A stretch of 64,000 nt of DNA from Streptomyces chattanoogensis (GCF_001294335.1 NZ_LGKG01000155.1:4169-68168); one strand, 5' to 3'. Positions 46,050 to 54,936 are shown, counted from the first letter of the stretch. A program made the numbers and translations. Notes: generated by a model not told the origin, from the letters alone.

Positions 46050-46763
46050 ATGTGCGCGGCGAAGCGCATCGAACGCGTCCTCGTCGTCGATGACGACGCG
46101 GTGATCCTGCGTTCCCTCGGACGCGGCCTGCGCCTGAACGGCTTCGCCGTCGCGCTCGCCGAGGACGGCCCGGCCGCGCTGGCCGAACTGGCGGCCACAC
46201 CTCCCGACGTGATCGTGCTCGACGTCTCCCTGCCGGGGATCAGCGGCATCGACCTCTGCCGCACGCTGCGTGCCGGCGGGGACGAGGTGCCGGTGCTGAT
46301 GCTGTCCGCACTGGACGAGTTGGACGACCGGGTCGCGGGCCTGCAGGCCGGGGCCGACGACTACCTCGTCAAACCGTTCGCACTCAAGGAGCTGGTGCTC
46401 CGGTTGCAGGCCCTGCTGCGCCGCCGCCCGCCCGGCGCGACGGACGCGGTACGGGTCGGTGACCTGGTCGTGGACGCCGCCGCACGGGAGGTGACGTACG
46501 GGGGCGCGGAGGTGCGGCTCACCCGGCGCGAGTTCGAGCTGCTGGAGGTACTCGTCCGCAACGCGGGGGTCGTCCTCACCCGCGACCAGCTCCTCGATCG
46601 TGTGTGGGGCTACGACTTCGAGGTGCGCACCGACGCCGTCGACACCTTCGTCAGCTACCTCCGGCGAAAGCTGGAAGCCGGGGGCCGGCCGCGGATCGTG
46701 CACACCGTCCGCGGGGTGGGCTTCGTGCTGCGGGCGGCGTGCGGACCGGAGGCCGCTCGATGA
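46050..46763 (+). CDS. OmpR/PhoB-family response regulator
   Basis: ATG 46050 is preceded by GGAG with 6-nt spacing. The 237-residue protein has a receiver domain (acidic VVDDDA, phospho-acceptor Asp in VIVLDVSLPG, Lys in VKPFA) and a C-terminal winged helix (LTRREFELLEVL, YLRRKLEAGG). Its stop overlaps the sensor kinase start as ATGA, so the two are translationally coupled. The layout resembles MprA/TcrA-type actinobacterial regulators. The target genes are not evident; the secreted-protein and kinase genes downstream are candidates. Confidence 0.95.
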   Translation: MCAAKRIERVLVVDDDAVILRSLGRGLRLNGFAVALAEDGPAALAELAATPPDVIVLDVSLPGISGIDLCRTLRAGGDEVPVLMLSALDELDDRVAGLQAGADDYLVKPFALKELVLRLQALLRRRPPGATDAVRVGDLVVDAAAREVTYGGAEVRLTRREFELLEVLVRNAGVVLTRDQLLDRVWGYDFEVRTDAVDTFVSYLRRKLEAGGRPRIVHTVRGVGFVLRAACGPEAAR

Positions 46764-48322
46764 GGCTCTCGACGCGGATCGCCCTGGCGATGGGCGTCGC
46801 GGTTCCCCTGCTGGTCCTGGGCTCGGGGGCGCTGTTGCTGCGGCTGGTCACCCATGATGTGCACGCAGAACAGGACGCCCGTCTGCGGGAGCGGGCCACG
46901 GTACTGCTGCCGCTGGCCCGCGGTCTGCTGCGGACCGAGGGCAGCGGGCGGCCCAGGAAGGCGGCCAACCAGGAGCGGCGGCTGCTCGATGCGGGCCTCG
47001 ACGTCGGAGTACGGCTCACCGCGGCCGCCAACGGGCCCGCAGCCACGGACCGGCAGGCTGCTACTGGCGGGCAGGCGCCGGGCCGGGTGGTCGCCCAGGC
47101 CGGTCCGCAGCCCGCCGACGCGGTGCCGCTGCCTCCCGCGGCGCTCGAACCGGTGACGGTACGGTCCCGGGGGCACTCCTGGCGGGCACTGTCGGTACAG
47201 GTCGGCGGCGCGAACGTACAGGCCGGACGGCACGGCACGCTGTGGGTGTTCTCCCCCGGATCGGCCGGAAGCGCCGAGATCGACACCGTACAGAAGCGCA
47301 TTTTCCTGGTCGCGTTGATCGCCGCGCCCCTGGCCGGGCTGGTCTCCCTCGCCATCGCCGAACGCGCCACGCTGCCGCTGCGGCGGCTTCAGCGTCAGGC
47401 CGGCGGCCTGGACCCCGGTACCAGTACGGCCCGTCTGGAGCACACCCGGTCGCGGATCACCGAAGTCGACGACCTGGCCGGCACCCTGCAGACCGTCCTG
47501 GCCCGCTACGACGAGCAGGCGACGCGGACCCAGGAGGCGCTGGCCACCGCCCGCGCCTTCTCCGCCACGGCCTCCCACGAGCTGCGTACGCCGCTGATGG
47601 GCATGCAGACCAACCTGGACGTCCTCACCGACCACCCGGATCTCGACCCGGCCGACCGCGCCGAGATCCTGGAGGACCTGCACTCCGGGCATCAGCGGCT
47701 GATGGGCCTGCTGGTCGCGCTCCGGGCACTGGCCCGGGGAGACCTGGTGGAAGCCGACGCATTCACCCTCGTGGACCTCTCCGAACTCGTCGCGGCGGCG
47801 GTGGCCGATCTGGCACGGCACCACCCCGAAGCGGTGCTGACCACCCACGTCGCCCCCGGAATGCGGCTGAACGCCTGGGAGCCGGGGCTGCGGATGGCGG
47901 TCGACAACCTGCTCCGCAACGCGGTGGCCCACGGCAGCCGGCCGGGCGCACCGGCGCGGGTCCACGTGACGCTGCGGCCGGGCGACCGGACGGCGGACCC
48001 GGTGGCCGTGCTCACCGTGGACGACGACGGTCCGGGCATCGCGCCCGGCGAGCGGGCACAGGTCTTCCAGCGGTTCCGTCGGCGCCCGGACAGCCCGGGT
48101 TCGGGACTGGGGCTGACCCTGGTGGCCCAGCAGACCGCCCTGCACCGCGGCACGGTGGAGATCACGGAACGTCCGCAGGGGCCCGGCGCCCGTGTCGAGG
48201 TGCGGCTGCCCCGGGCCGGTGACACGGTCAGCGACACCCGAACCCTCGAACTCCCCCTGCACCGCGACTGGTTGAGTGCGTTCCCGGCGCACGGGCTCCC
48301 CCGGCACCCGGCCGAGGACTGA
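46760..48322 (+). CDS. Membrane sensor histidine kinase
   Basis: The 520-residue protein has one transmembrane helix near residues 7-28, an extracytoplasmic sensor region (~30-175), a second helix (~178-203), a HAMP-like linker, the phospho-acceptor His in FSATASHELRTPLMG (near 275), the N box DNLLRNAVAHG, and G boxes DDGPGIAPGE and GSGLGLTLV. All catalytic elements are intact. It is coupled to the response regulator by a 4-nt overlap. The stimulus is unknown; the sensor region is rich in Ala, Gly, Pro and Gln without a recognised fold. Confidence 0.95.
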   Translation: MRLSTRIALAMGVAVPLLVLGSGALLLRLVTHDVHAEQDARLRERATVLLPLARGLLRTEGSGRPRKAANQERRLLDAGLDVGVRLTAAANGPAATDRQAATGGQAPGRVVAQAGPQPADAVPLPPAALEPVTVRSRGHSWRALSVQVGGANVQAGRHGTLWVFSPGSAGSAEIDTVQKRIFLVALIAAPLAGLVSLAIAERATLPLRRLQRQAGGLDPGTSTARLEHTRSRITEVDDLAGTLQTVLARYDEQATRTQEALATARAFSATASHELRTPLMGMQTNLDVLTDHPDLDPADRAEILEDLHSGHQRLMGLLVALRALARGDLVEADAFTLVDLSELVAAAVADLARHHPEAVLTTHVAPGMRLNAWEPGLRMAVDNLLRNAVAHGSRPGAPARVHVTLRPGDRTADPVAVLTVDDDGPGIAPGERAQVFQRFRRRPDSPGSGLGLTLVAQQTALHRGTVEITERPQGPGARVEVRLPRAGDTVSDTRTLELPLHRDWLSAFPAHGLPRHPAED

Positions 48323-48327
48323 GCCGG

Positions 48328-48819
48328 TCACCTCGACCGGGGCCGGGGCTCCCTGACCACCCGCGCCGTGACGAGGGTGGTGCCCGCCGAGCACGTCACC
48401 GAGCGGAACCGGTCGCCGACCTCGGCCACCCAGAACGCATCGGCAACCGTGAGCGCCTGGACGCTCAGGCCGTGCCGCCACCCGCGGAAGGTGGCCTCGA
48501 CGACGTCGGCGCCGGGCGGCAGCTGCCCCCACGCCACCGACCAGCGGGTCGCGGAGCGGCCGCTGTGCCGGCCGCCCCGCAGCGGGGAAACGCTGAGCGT
48601 GGTCATGACGGACACATCGATCAGCCCGGCCCCGCTGTGCACCTCCAGGGCGGGTCGGCCCGCGGAGCCCCGCGCGATGCGCAGCAGCCAGCCGCTGCGG
48701 GGCAGGCGGAGTTCACCGGGTTCGGTGCGTGTGAGGGTGGTGAGGGTGGTGAGGGGGGCGAGGGTGGTGAGGCCCGTGACCGGGCGCTCGTCCGGTTTGA
48801 GGAAACCACCGCATTCCAC
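48328..48819 (-). CDS. Hypothetical protein
   Basis: GTG 48819 follows AGGAGG with 4-nt spacing and gives a 163-residue soluble-looking protein that I do not recognise. A short Thr/Leu-rich stretch with repeated TTL units (residues ~17-30) is followed by a predicted all-beta region with several Trp residues. There is no signal peptide or membrane helix. It is convergent with the sensor kinase, 5 bp between stops. An ATG at 48837 would add six residues. Confidence 0.6.
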   Translation of the reverse strand: MECGGFLKPDERPVTGLTTLAPLTTLTTLTRTEPGELRLPRSGWLLRIARGSAGRPALEVHSGAGLIDVSVMTTLSVSPLRGGRHSGRSATRWSVAWGQLPPGADVVEATFRGWRHGLSVQALTVADAFWVAEVGDRFRSVTCSAGTTLVTARVVREPRPRSR

Positions 48820-49079
48820 TGTGCCTCCTGGGGTCAATGCCGCTGTACTCCCGTACCGCTGGACTTGCGTACCGCTGGCGTCCGATACCTCCGGAGCCTA
48901 GGAGCGTTCCTTGTGGTTTCCCTGTGCCGCTCCGTTCCCGCGCCGGCCCCGTGCACTGCGGCGCTCCGGCTCACAAGGTCTCCACAAAGAACGCTCCTAC
49001 GTTCTGCGGCAGACGGCCCGTCCGCACCCGGTGCGGAGGCAGCGGCCGTGTCCAACCGCCCCTGGAAAGGAGCATGACC

Positions 49080-49523
49080 ATGCAGCGTCCCAAAACCACA
49101 GTGGCCACAGCCCTCGCCGGACTCGCGCTCACCGGTTCCCTGCTGAGCGCGGCGGCGCCCGCGAACGCAGCGGAATCCGCCAGCGGCCCGGCCGCCTCGC
49201 ACGCCAAGGTCCACCCGGACCGGCAGCGGCACACCGAGGGCAAGGGCATCTGCACCCGGGTGCCCAGGCTGGAGAAGCGCATCGACCGGGCGCTCGCCCG
49301 GCTCAACGGCGGTGTGCACACCCGTGGCTCCATCGCACGGATGGCGCAGCGGGTGAAGAACGCCCGCGCCAAGAACCACGACGCGGTCGCCACGTTCCTC
49401 CAGGACCGGCTCACCCGCCGCAAGCAGCTGAAGCCGACCCTCACCCGGGAGCGCGTCGACCTCAAGGCCGTCGCGGCCTGGTGCTCGACGAGGGACAACG
49501 CCAAGGAAGGCGACGGCTCATGA
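49080..49523 (+). CDS. Small secreted protein of unknown function
   Basis: ATG 49080 lies 7 nt after GAAAGGAG and is preferred over ATG 49074. The 147-residue product begins with a Sec signal peptide (KTTVATALAGLALTGSLLS, cleavage near ANAAES). The mature part is basic and helical, with RLEKRIDRALARLNGGVHT and two Cys (GICTRV and AWCSTR) that could form a disulfide. Its stop overlaps the next gene's start as ATGA, so it is coupled to the lipoprotein and probably to the kinase gene beyond. No family is recognised. Confidence 0.8.
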   Translation: MQRPKTTVATALAGLALTGSLLSAAAPANAAESASGPAASHAKVHPDRQRHTEGKGICTRVPRLEKRIDRALARLNGGVHTRGSIARMAQRVKNARAKNHDAVATFLQDRLTRRKQLKPTLTRERVDLKAVAAWCSTRDNAKEGDGS

Positions 49524-49813
49524 AGCGGGCCCGGCGTACCGCACTGCTGCTGACGGCGGCGGTCGCGGTGCCGGTCCTGGCGGCCACCGGCTGCTCGGGG
49601 TCCTCCGGCGGACAGCGGTCGGCCGGGAGCTCCGCGCCCCACGGAGCCTCCTCACCCCCGGACACCCACTCGTCGTCGTCCTCGTCATCCTCATCGCCCA
49701 CCTCGTCGCCCGCTTCCTCGTCCGACCGGGAAGAGCAGATGACGAAGACGGTCGAGGAAGCCGAAAGGGCGGCGGACGCGGCCGACTCCGACGCGGCCGA
49801 CGACCCGCAGTAA
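49520..49813 (+). CDS. Putative small lipoprotein
   Basis: This 97-residue protein has a basic N-terminus (MKRARR), a hydrophobic stretch and the lipobox LAATGC, predicting lipid attachment at Cys near residue 25. The mature part is a Ser-rich, probably disordered linker followed by an acidic helix (TVEEAERAADAADSDAADD). It overlaps the preceding secreted-protein gene by 4 nt and ends 7 nt before the Ser/Thr kinase. Such coupling suggests a cell-surface role with those partners; no specific function is recognised. Confidence 0.8.
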   Translation: MKRARRTALLLTAAVAVPVLAATGCSGSSGGQRSAGSSAPHGASSPPDTHSSSSSSSSSPTSSPASSSDREEQMTKTVEEAERAADAADSDAADDPQ

Positions 49814-49820
49814 GGAGCCG

Positions 49821-51350
49821 ATGATGGAGGCGGGGGCATCTACGGGCTTCCTCGCGGGCCCGCACCCCGGCGGGGTACGCCGCCTGGGAAACCGGTACGA
49901 GCTGGGCGAGCTACTGGGCCGGGGCGGTACCGCCGAGGTCCATGCCGCGCATGATCTGCGGCTCGACCGCGGCGTTGCGGTGAAGACCCTGCGGTCCGAT
50001 CTGGCCGGGGACGCGCCGTCGGCGGCGCGCTTCCGGCGCGAGGCGCTGTCGGCCGCGTCGCTCAACCACCCCTCGATCGTCGCCGTCTACGACACGGGGG
50101 AAGACCTCGTGGGAGGGGTGCACGTTCCCTACATCGTGATGGAGCGTGTCGACGGACCGACTTTTGCGGACCTTCTGCACGGCGGAGGCAGGCTCTCGCC
50201 GACGAGGGCCCTGGAGTTGACCACCGGGGTGCTGGAGGCGCTGGCCTACGCGCATCGCAGCGGCGTCGTCCACAGCGACATCAAACCGGCCAATGTGATG
50301 CTCTCCCACGACGGAGTCGTCAAGGTGACGGACTTCGGTACCGCGCGACGGGTGGATGTGCAGGGCGCACCCCTGACCCAGCGCACCGCGGTCATCGGTA
50401 CGCCCAGGTACCTCTCCCCCGAGCAGGCCCAGGGGAAGGCCGTGGGTGCCCCCGCCGATCTCTATTCCACCGGCTGTCTGTTGTACGAACTGCTGACGGC
50501 CCGGCCGCCGTTCCTCGGTGACGGCGTCGTCAGCCTGATCCTCCAGCACGTGGAGGCCGAACCGCCGCCTCCGTCGTCGCTTGTACGGGGGCTGCCGCCC
50601 GGCTGCGACCCTCTGGTCCTGCGGGCCCTGAACAAGGCGCCCGGGGACCGTCACCCCGATGCCGAGGAAATGCGCCGCGACATCGAACGGGTCCTGGCCG
50701 GCCTTCCCTCCGGCGCCGCGGACCCGTATGCGGGACCGGGCCGCCCGGCGTCCGTGGCCCTCACCCCCCGCGCGCCGGCCGTCTCTCTGCACACGGAGCC
50801 GACGCTGGTGTTCCCCGCTCCGGGGCCGTCCGCCGTTGCCCCGGAACAGGATGCGGAAGAGCCGGAGGGGCGGGCAGGCGCCGGCCGTCCGGCTCGGCGC
50901 CGCATCCGGGGTGCGGTGTACCTGATCGGCGCGCTGATGGCCGTATCGGCCGGTCTGTACGCCATCGCCGCCCCGGACGCCGCGCGGCCGGCCGCCGGGG
51001 AGCCGGACGCCGGGCGTCCCACCGCCCGAGCACCGCAACGGCCCGGAAGCACCGCCGTCCAGACAACAACGCGCGTGCCCGACCTCATCGGCAGAACCCT
51101 TGCACAGGCGCGCACCCTCGCGGAGAACGCGGGGCTGCGGCTGGTCCCGTCCGGACGGGCGCGCAAGGGCAGACACTGCCGGGGGCCGGTCGAGGCGGGC
51201 ACAGTGTGCGATGCCTCGCCGGAACCAGGCACCGACGTCGCCCCAGGATCCGAGATCCGGGTCAGGGTCAAGGCCCCTTCAGGCGCGCGTCGACCACTCG
51301 CGTTCTCTCCGGCTCGTCACATCAACCACCCCCGAAACGGACACAGTTGA
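49821..51350 (+). CDS. Membrane Ser/Thr protein kinase with a single PASTA repeat
   Basis: The 509-residue PknB-like protein has a Gly-rich loop GRGGTAEVHAA, VAVKTL with the ATP-binding Lys, and the catalytic loop HSDIKPANVM, where the usual HRD is HSD, so it is a non-RD kinase. It also has DFGTA and GTPRYLSPEQ. A Pro/Ala-rich juxtamembrane segment leads to one transmembrane helix (about 374-390). A single extracellular PASTA-like repeat (VPDLIGRTLAQARTLAENAG) follows, with two Cys that may pair. PknB of cell division has several PASTA repeats, so this is an accessory kinase. It is downstream of and close to the lipoprotein gene. Confidence 0.92.
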   Translation: MMEAGASTGFLAGPHPGGVRRLGNRYELGELLGRGGTAEVHAAHDLRLDRGVAVKTLRSDLAGDAPSAARFRREALSAASLNHPSIVAVYDTGEDLVGGVHVPYIVMERVDGPTFADLLHGGGRLSPTRALELTTGVLEALAYAHRSGVVHSDIKPANVMLSHDGVVKVTDFGTARRVDVQGAPLTQRTAVIGTPRYLSPEQAQGKAVGAPADLYSTGCLLYELLTARPPFLGDGVVSLILQHVEAEPPPPSSLVRGLPPGCDPLVLRALNKAPGDRHPDAEEMRRDIERVLAGLPSGAADPYAGPGRPASVALTPRAPAVSLHTEPTLVFPAPGPSAVAPEQDAEEPEGRAGAGRPARRRIRGAVYLIGALMAVSAGLYAIAAPDAARPAAGEPDAGRPTARAPQRPGSTAVQTTTRVPDLIGRTLAQARTLAENAGLRLVPSGRARKGRHCRGPVEAGTVCDASPEPGTDVAPGSEIRVRVKAPSGARRPLAFSPARHINHPRNGHS

Positions 51351-51370
51351 TGCCCCATCAGGATCTCTGG

Positions 51371-51402
51371 ACCTCCGGACCTCCGGACCTCCGGATCTCC
51401 GG
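51371..51402. repeat. 8-bp tandem repeat after the kinase gene
   Basis: Three copies of ACCTCCGG and one ATCTCCGG lie between the kinase stop and a convergent gene. The repeat is non-coding, with no evident function. Confidence 0.8.
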
Positions 51403-51428
51403 TTGTTGCCCTCACCCGGCGACCGCCG

Positions 51429-52073
51429 TCACTCGGCGCTTCCCGGACGAGGCCACCTGTCCGCCACCCGCAACGTGCCGTTGCGGTATCGGAGGACGGG
51501 GGCACCGGTCCGCGGGTCGACGAAGCACTTGGCCCCCCATGGCTTCGCGCCCAGGTCGATGAGCTCGAACGCCGCCATCCGCGCACAGGGCTCCAGGCCA
51601 CTGGCCCACCTGGCCGTCTGCTCCTGTCCCGGGGCGATGGTCTCCCAGCCGCCGAAGGGGAAGTCTCCGCTGCCGACATAGGTACGCACCTCACGGACGC
51701 ATCTGCGCGCAAGCCGGTCACTGCGGCCCATGATCTCCAGCCAGCCGTCCCACCGCATACCGGCATCGACCTCTGGGGGACGGGGTCCCGTCCTGGGCCC
51801 ACCCGCCCACTCGCGGCGGGCCACCAGTTCCGTCAGCACGCGATGCGCCGGTGTCCCCTCCTCGTACTCACGCGCAAGGCGCCGCAACGACCGCACCCCG
51901 GAGGCCGACACATTGCCCGGACCCCACAGAGTGCGCCAGTCCGGTCGGCGCACCATCGCATCCGAGCGGCGATTGGGGCGCAGCACGACACGCACGAGCA
52001 CGACGATGGCCCCGCATACGACCAGAAAACCGAAACCCAGCAGTACCAGGTCCACGCCGGACTCCCCTTTCAC
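51429..52073 (-). CDS. Membrane-anchored hypothetical protein
   Basis: This 214-residue protein has one N-terminal transmembrane helix (LVLLGFGFLVVCGAIVVLV, residues ~9-28) followed by a basic stop-transfer segment and a cytoplasmic domain with several Trp residues (RPDWRTLWGPGN, MRWDGWLEIMGRS). I recognise no family. The start is ATG 52073; a GTG six codons later is also possible. It is convergent with the kinase gene. Confidence 0.7.
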   Translation of the reverse strand: MKGESGVDLVLLGFGFLVVCGAIVVLVRVVLRPNRRSDAMVRRPDWRTLWGPGNVSASGVRSLRRLAREYEEGTPAHRVLTELVARREWAGGPRTGPRPPEVDAGMRWDGWLEIMGRSDRLARRCVREVRTYVGSGDFPFGGWETIAPGQEQTARWASGLEPCARMAAFELIDLGAKPWGAKCFVDPRTGAPVLRYRNGTLRVADRWPRPGSAE

Positions 52074-52390
52074 CAGCCTCCTCCCAAACGACCGTTACCG
52101 CTCCCCCACGGCGATCAGACCGGCCGGAACGAGTGCCGGCCGGAACGAGTACCGCGAGAACCCACGTAAGCATGTACCGCCCCTGTCCGTCGTGCACTCA
52201 TCTCTCCACACGGTATGCGGCCCCGCACGAGGCGCCGGGCGCGGCCCGTCGCCGACTCACCGGGTTATGTCTGGCTGCATGTCGGCGCGTTGACCTGGCA
52301 TCCGGCGCGTATCTGGCGTGGACTGGTACCGGAGCCGACCGCAAGCAGCACGCGGGCGGCTGGTCCAGCACGATCGCAGAGAAGGACGTC
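52074..52390. other. Intergenic region without a recognisable gene
   Basis: The region separates divergent genes. A 14-bp direct repeat, CGGCCGGAACGAGT, occurs at 52121 and 52137. I see no convincing coding sequence or RNA gene. The promoters of both flanking genes must lie here but are not distinct. Confidence 0.6.
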
Positions 52391-52717
52391 ATGCCTGCAG
52401 GAGCCAGCAAGAAGCGTGAGCGGCAGTACGAGCACATCAAGCAGAACGCGCTGCAGCACGGCGTCTCCGAGAAACGTGCCGAAGAGATCGCCGCGAGGGT
52501 GGTCAACAAAGAGCGCGCCCGCGCCGGCGAGACCAGGGCCGGCGGCGAGACCTCCACGAAGGACGCCAAGTCCGCACCGCAGCGGGGCGGCGAACGCTCC
52601 GCTCGCGGCCTGCAAGGGCCGACCAAGGAACAGCTCTACGAAGAAGCCAAGAAGAGGAACATCGAAGGCCGCTCCACCATGAACAAGGATGAGTTGCGCA
52701 AGGCCCTGGGCCACTGA
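52391..52717 (+). CDS. Small basic protein with Rho-N-like C-terminal motif
   Basis: ATG 52391 follows GAAGGACG and gives 108 residues. The N-terminal half is helical and highly charged (KKRERQYEHIKQNAL, EKRAEEIAARVV). The C-terminus TKEQLYEEAKKRNIEGRSTM then NKDELRKAL matches the short LEM/SAP-like Rho N-terminal motif found in many small actinobacterial proteins, often annotated plasmid stabilisation or Rho termination-like. Nucleic acid binding is likely. It lies 271 bp upstream of the gas vesicle operon and is probably independent of it. Confidence 0.8.
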   Translation: MPAGASKKRERQYEHIKQNALQHGVSEKRAEEIAARVVNKERARAGETRAGGETSTKDAKSAPQRGGERSARGLQGPTKEQLYEEAKKRNIEGRSTMNKDELRKALGH

Positions 52718-52933
52718 GGACGGGAGTATCGGACGCGACCGCGCGCCTGTCGGACCCGCGAAGCGGACAGACAGGCGCCGCCCTTCGGCCGCCGACCGCA
52801 CTCATCCTGATCATCCGACGCCACCATCGCCCTGGCCCTGGCTCACCCACCGCGACGCCCGGAAAACCCTGGGCAACCCCAGGCAAGCCCTCTCCCTGAT
52901 CCTTCGCGACGGCCGCATATATCATGGCTGAAG

Positions 52934-52953
52934 GCGTCTCTTTCGAGAGACGC
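52934..52953 (+). promoter_or_regulatory. Leader stem-loop with TTCG tetraloop before gvpO
   Basis: GCGTCTCT and AGAGACGC form a perfect 8-bp stem closed by TTCG, an unusually stable tetraloop in RNA. It ends 35 nt before the gvpO start. A CATATATCAT stretch just upstream (52916-52925) could contain a -10, which would place the hairpin at the 5' end of the transcript. It may stabilise the mRNA or act as a regulatory element. Confidence 0.55.
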
Positions 52954-52988
52954 GGGCAGCATGTCGTCTCCGATGTCGGAGAGGGAAC

Positions 52989-53381
52989 ATGGCCGCAGAC
53001 GAAGAAGACGGGGCAGCACACGTCCAGCGCCCGTCCAACCGAAAATCCGGCGCCAAGACCGCCAGGAAGTCCCGTGACGGCGGCAGCCGGACGGGCAAGG
53101 ACGCGCAGCGCCCAGCCCACCGTGCCTCGGCGGCGCGGATCATGCGGAACGCCGCTGAGCAGCTCCAGGAGCTGCTGGGCCGGGCACCCGAGTCCGTCTC
53201 CGCGGTGAAACCGACGGAGGACGGCTGGCAGGCGGACGTGGAAGTCCTGGAACTGGAGCGCATCCCCGCAACCACCAGTGTGATGGCGAGCTACCGGGTC
53301 ACGCTGGACGAGGAGGGCGAACTGGTGGCGTACGAGCGCACCCGCCGCTACACCCGAGGGCAGATCGACCCCCGCACGTAG
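52989..53381 (+). CDS. gvpO: Gas vesicle protein GvpO
   Basis: ATG 52989 follows GGAGAGGGA. The 130-residue protein has a basic, disordered N-terminus (to ~50) and a conserved GvpO domain: [17 protein letters not shown], then [24 protein letters not shown] and [11 protein letters not shown]. GvpO is a small conserved protein required for gas vesicle formation or its expression in several organisms. It is the first gene of this cluster, in the same order as Streptomyces gvp clusters. Confidence 0.92.
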   Translation: MAADEEDGAAHVQRPSNRKSGAKTARKSRDGGSRTGKDAQRPAHRASAARIMRNAAEQLQELLGRAPESVSAVKPTEDGWQADVEVLELERIPATTSVMASYRVTLDEEGELVAYERTRRYTRGQIDPRT

Positions 53382-53466
53382 GGGCCGGAGCCCGCTGCGC
53401 GGCGTTCGCAGGGTGACAGACGCGGCCACTCCACGAACCGGGGGTGAGCCGGTGAAGGGAGGCACC

Positions 53467-53937
53467 ATGACCGTGGTGCCGCAAGGACAAGAAGCCATTG
53501 CCAGGGGCGGCGGGGCCAGCTCCGGGAATCTTTACGACATCCTGGACCTGATTCTGGACCGTGGTCTGGTCATCGACGTCTTTGCGCGAGTGTCGCTGGT
53601 GGGCATCGAGCTGGTGAAGGTGGATGCCCGCGTCGTCGTGGCGAGCGTGGACACCTATCTGCGCTTCGCAGAGGCCTGCAACCGGCTGGATCTGGAGGCC
53701 GGCAACAAGAAGCCGCAAGAGCTGACCGACCTCGTCGGCGAGGTGACCGAGGGCGGTTCGCACGGCAAGGCCAAGGGCGCGCTGACCGGAGCCGCCGAGG
53801 CCGTCACCGACGCGCTCAAGGGAAAACGAGGGGATGAGGAGGCGGACGAGGAGGCCGAGGAAGAGGCAGAGGAAGAGGAGACCGCCGGACAGCGGAAGCG
53901 GCCGGCCCGTCGGGCAGCGCAGCACCGAAAGGAGTGA
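53467..53937 (+). CDS. gvpA: Major gas vesicle shell protein GvpA
   Basis: ATG 53467 follows GGGAGG. Residues ~20-75 are the GvpA core ([40 protein letters not shown]). The protein is 156 residues, about twice the ~70 residues of haloarchaeal or cyanobacterial GvpA. The extra ~80-residue tail ends in an acidic run ([15 protein letters not shown]) followed by basic residues. Streptomyces GvpA homologues are also long. It should self-assemble into the shell, with GvpJ and GvpS as minor paralogues. Confidence 0.93.
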   Translation: MTVVPQGQEAIARGGGASSGNLYDILDLILDRGLVIDVFARVSLVGIELVKVDARVVVASVDTYLRFAEACNRLDLEAGNKKPQELTDLVGEVTEGGSHGKAKGALTGAAEAVTDALKGKRGDEEADEEAEEEAEEEETAGQRKRPARRAAQHRKE

Positions 53938-53940
53938 GCG

Positions 53941-54654
53941 ATGGCCGTCTACGTCTACTCCATCACCGCCAGCACGCATCCCCGGCGCCTCGACGGCGTG
54001 GACGGTGTGGGCGATCCGCCCGCCTCGTTGCGCACTGTGAAGGCCGGCGAGCTGTCCGCGATCGTCAGCGACGCCCCCGAGGAGCTTCGTGCGAAACGCC
54101 GGGATCTCGCGGCCCACCAGGCCGTTCAGGAACGGCTGATGGCCGACGGCACCGTGCTGCCACTGCAGTTCGGCTTCACTGCCGACGACGACGATGCCGT
54201 GCGCGGGGTGCTGGAGGAGCGCGCGGAGGAGTTCACCGAACGGCTACAGGCGCTTGCCGACTGCGTCGAATACCACCTGAAGGCCGCCCAGGACGAGGAT
54301 GCGCTGCTGCGCCAGATCCTCGCGGAGTCCGAGGAGGCGCGTGGGCTCAATGAGCAGATCACCGGCGGCCGCGGCGGTCCGGACCTGCCGCTCGCCCTCG
54401 GTGAGCTGGTCGCTCAGGAAGTGCAGGCCCGCCAGGACCGGCTCGCCGCCTCGCTGCTCGATGCGCTGCAGGGCCTCGCCCGGGAGGACGTGGTGTCCCA
54501 GCCGACCGGCAACGACTTCCTGAATGTGTCCTTCCTGGTAGAGCACGACCAGGAGGAGAGTTTCCGCACCGCCGAGAAGGACCTCGCCGACAAGCTGGGC
54601 GGCGACTTCGACCTGCGGCTGCGCGGCCCGTTGCCCCCCTACAGCTTCGTCTGA
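53941..54654 (+). CDS. gvpF: Gas vesicle protein GvpF (GvpF/L family)
   Basis: This 237-residue GvpF/L-family protein starts 3 nt after gvpA. The N-terminal YVYSITAST strand, VLPLQFGFTADDD and the C-terminal GPLPPYSFV are family signatures. GvpF binds GvpA and helps nucleate or chaperone vesicle assembly. A second member (GvpL) lies downstream, so the pair probably divides these roles. Confidence 0.93.
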   Translation: MAVYVYSITASTHPRRLDGVDGVGDPPASLRTVKAGELSAIVSDAPEELRAKRRDLAAHQAVQERLMADGTVLPLQFGFTADDDDAVRGVLEERAEEFTERLQALADCVEYHLKAAQDEDALLRQILAESEEARGLNEQITGGRGGPDLPLALGELVAQEVQARQDRLAASLLDALQGLAREDVVSQPTGNDFLNVSFLVEHDQEESFRTAEKDLADKLGGDFDLRLRGPLPPYSFV

Positions 54655-54663
54655 GGAGTCTCC

Positions 54664-54915
54664 ATGGGCCTGCTGACTCATCTCGCCACCCTTCCGCTGG
54701 CGCCCGTACGCGGTGTGGCCTGGGTCGTGGAACGCGTCGTCGACGCCGCAGAGCGTGAGTACTACGACCCCGCGCCCGTCGAGCGGGAACTCGCCGAACT
54801 GGAGCGGAAGCTCCTGGCGGGCGAGATCGACGAGGAGACGTTCGACCGGCGCGAGGACGAGCTGCTGGACCGGCTGGACGAGATCAGGGCCCACATACGG
54901 GGCCCCGGCGTCTGA
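54664..54915 (+). CDS. gvpG: Gas vesicle protein GvpG
   Basis: This short 83-residue protein matches GvpG: PLAPVRGVAWVVERVVDAAE, then a charged helical segment (LAELERKLLAGEIDEETFDR, ELLDRLDEIR). GvpG is a minor accessory or chaperone-like component. It starts 9 nt after gvpF and is followed by gvpJ. In S. coelicolor gvpY and gvpZ lie between G and J; that interval is absent here. Confidence 0.92.
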   Translation: MGLLTHLATLPLAPVRGVAWVVERVVDAAEREYYDPAPVERELAELERKLLAGEIDEETFDRREDELLDRLDEIRAHIRGPGV

Positions 54916-54936
54916 CCGCGAAGGGAGGCAACAGCC

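Noticed and set aside
45361..46104. Plus-strand frames of 187-247 codons after the helicase
   Set aside because: They are Arg/Pro/Ser-rich shadows; the frame ending at 45808 carries the ATP-grasp motifs.
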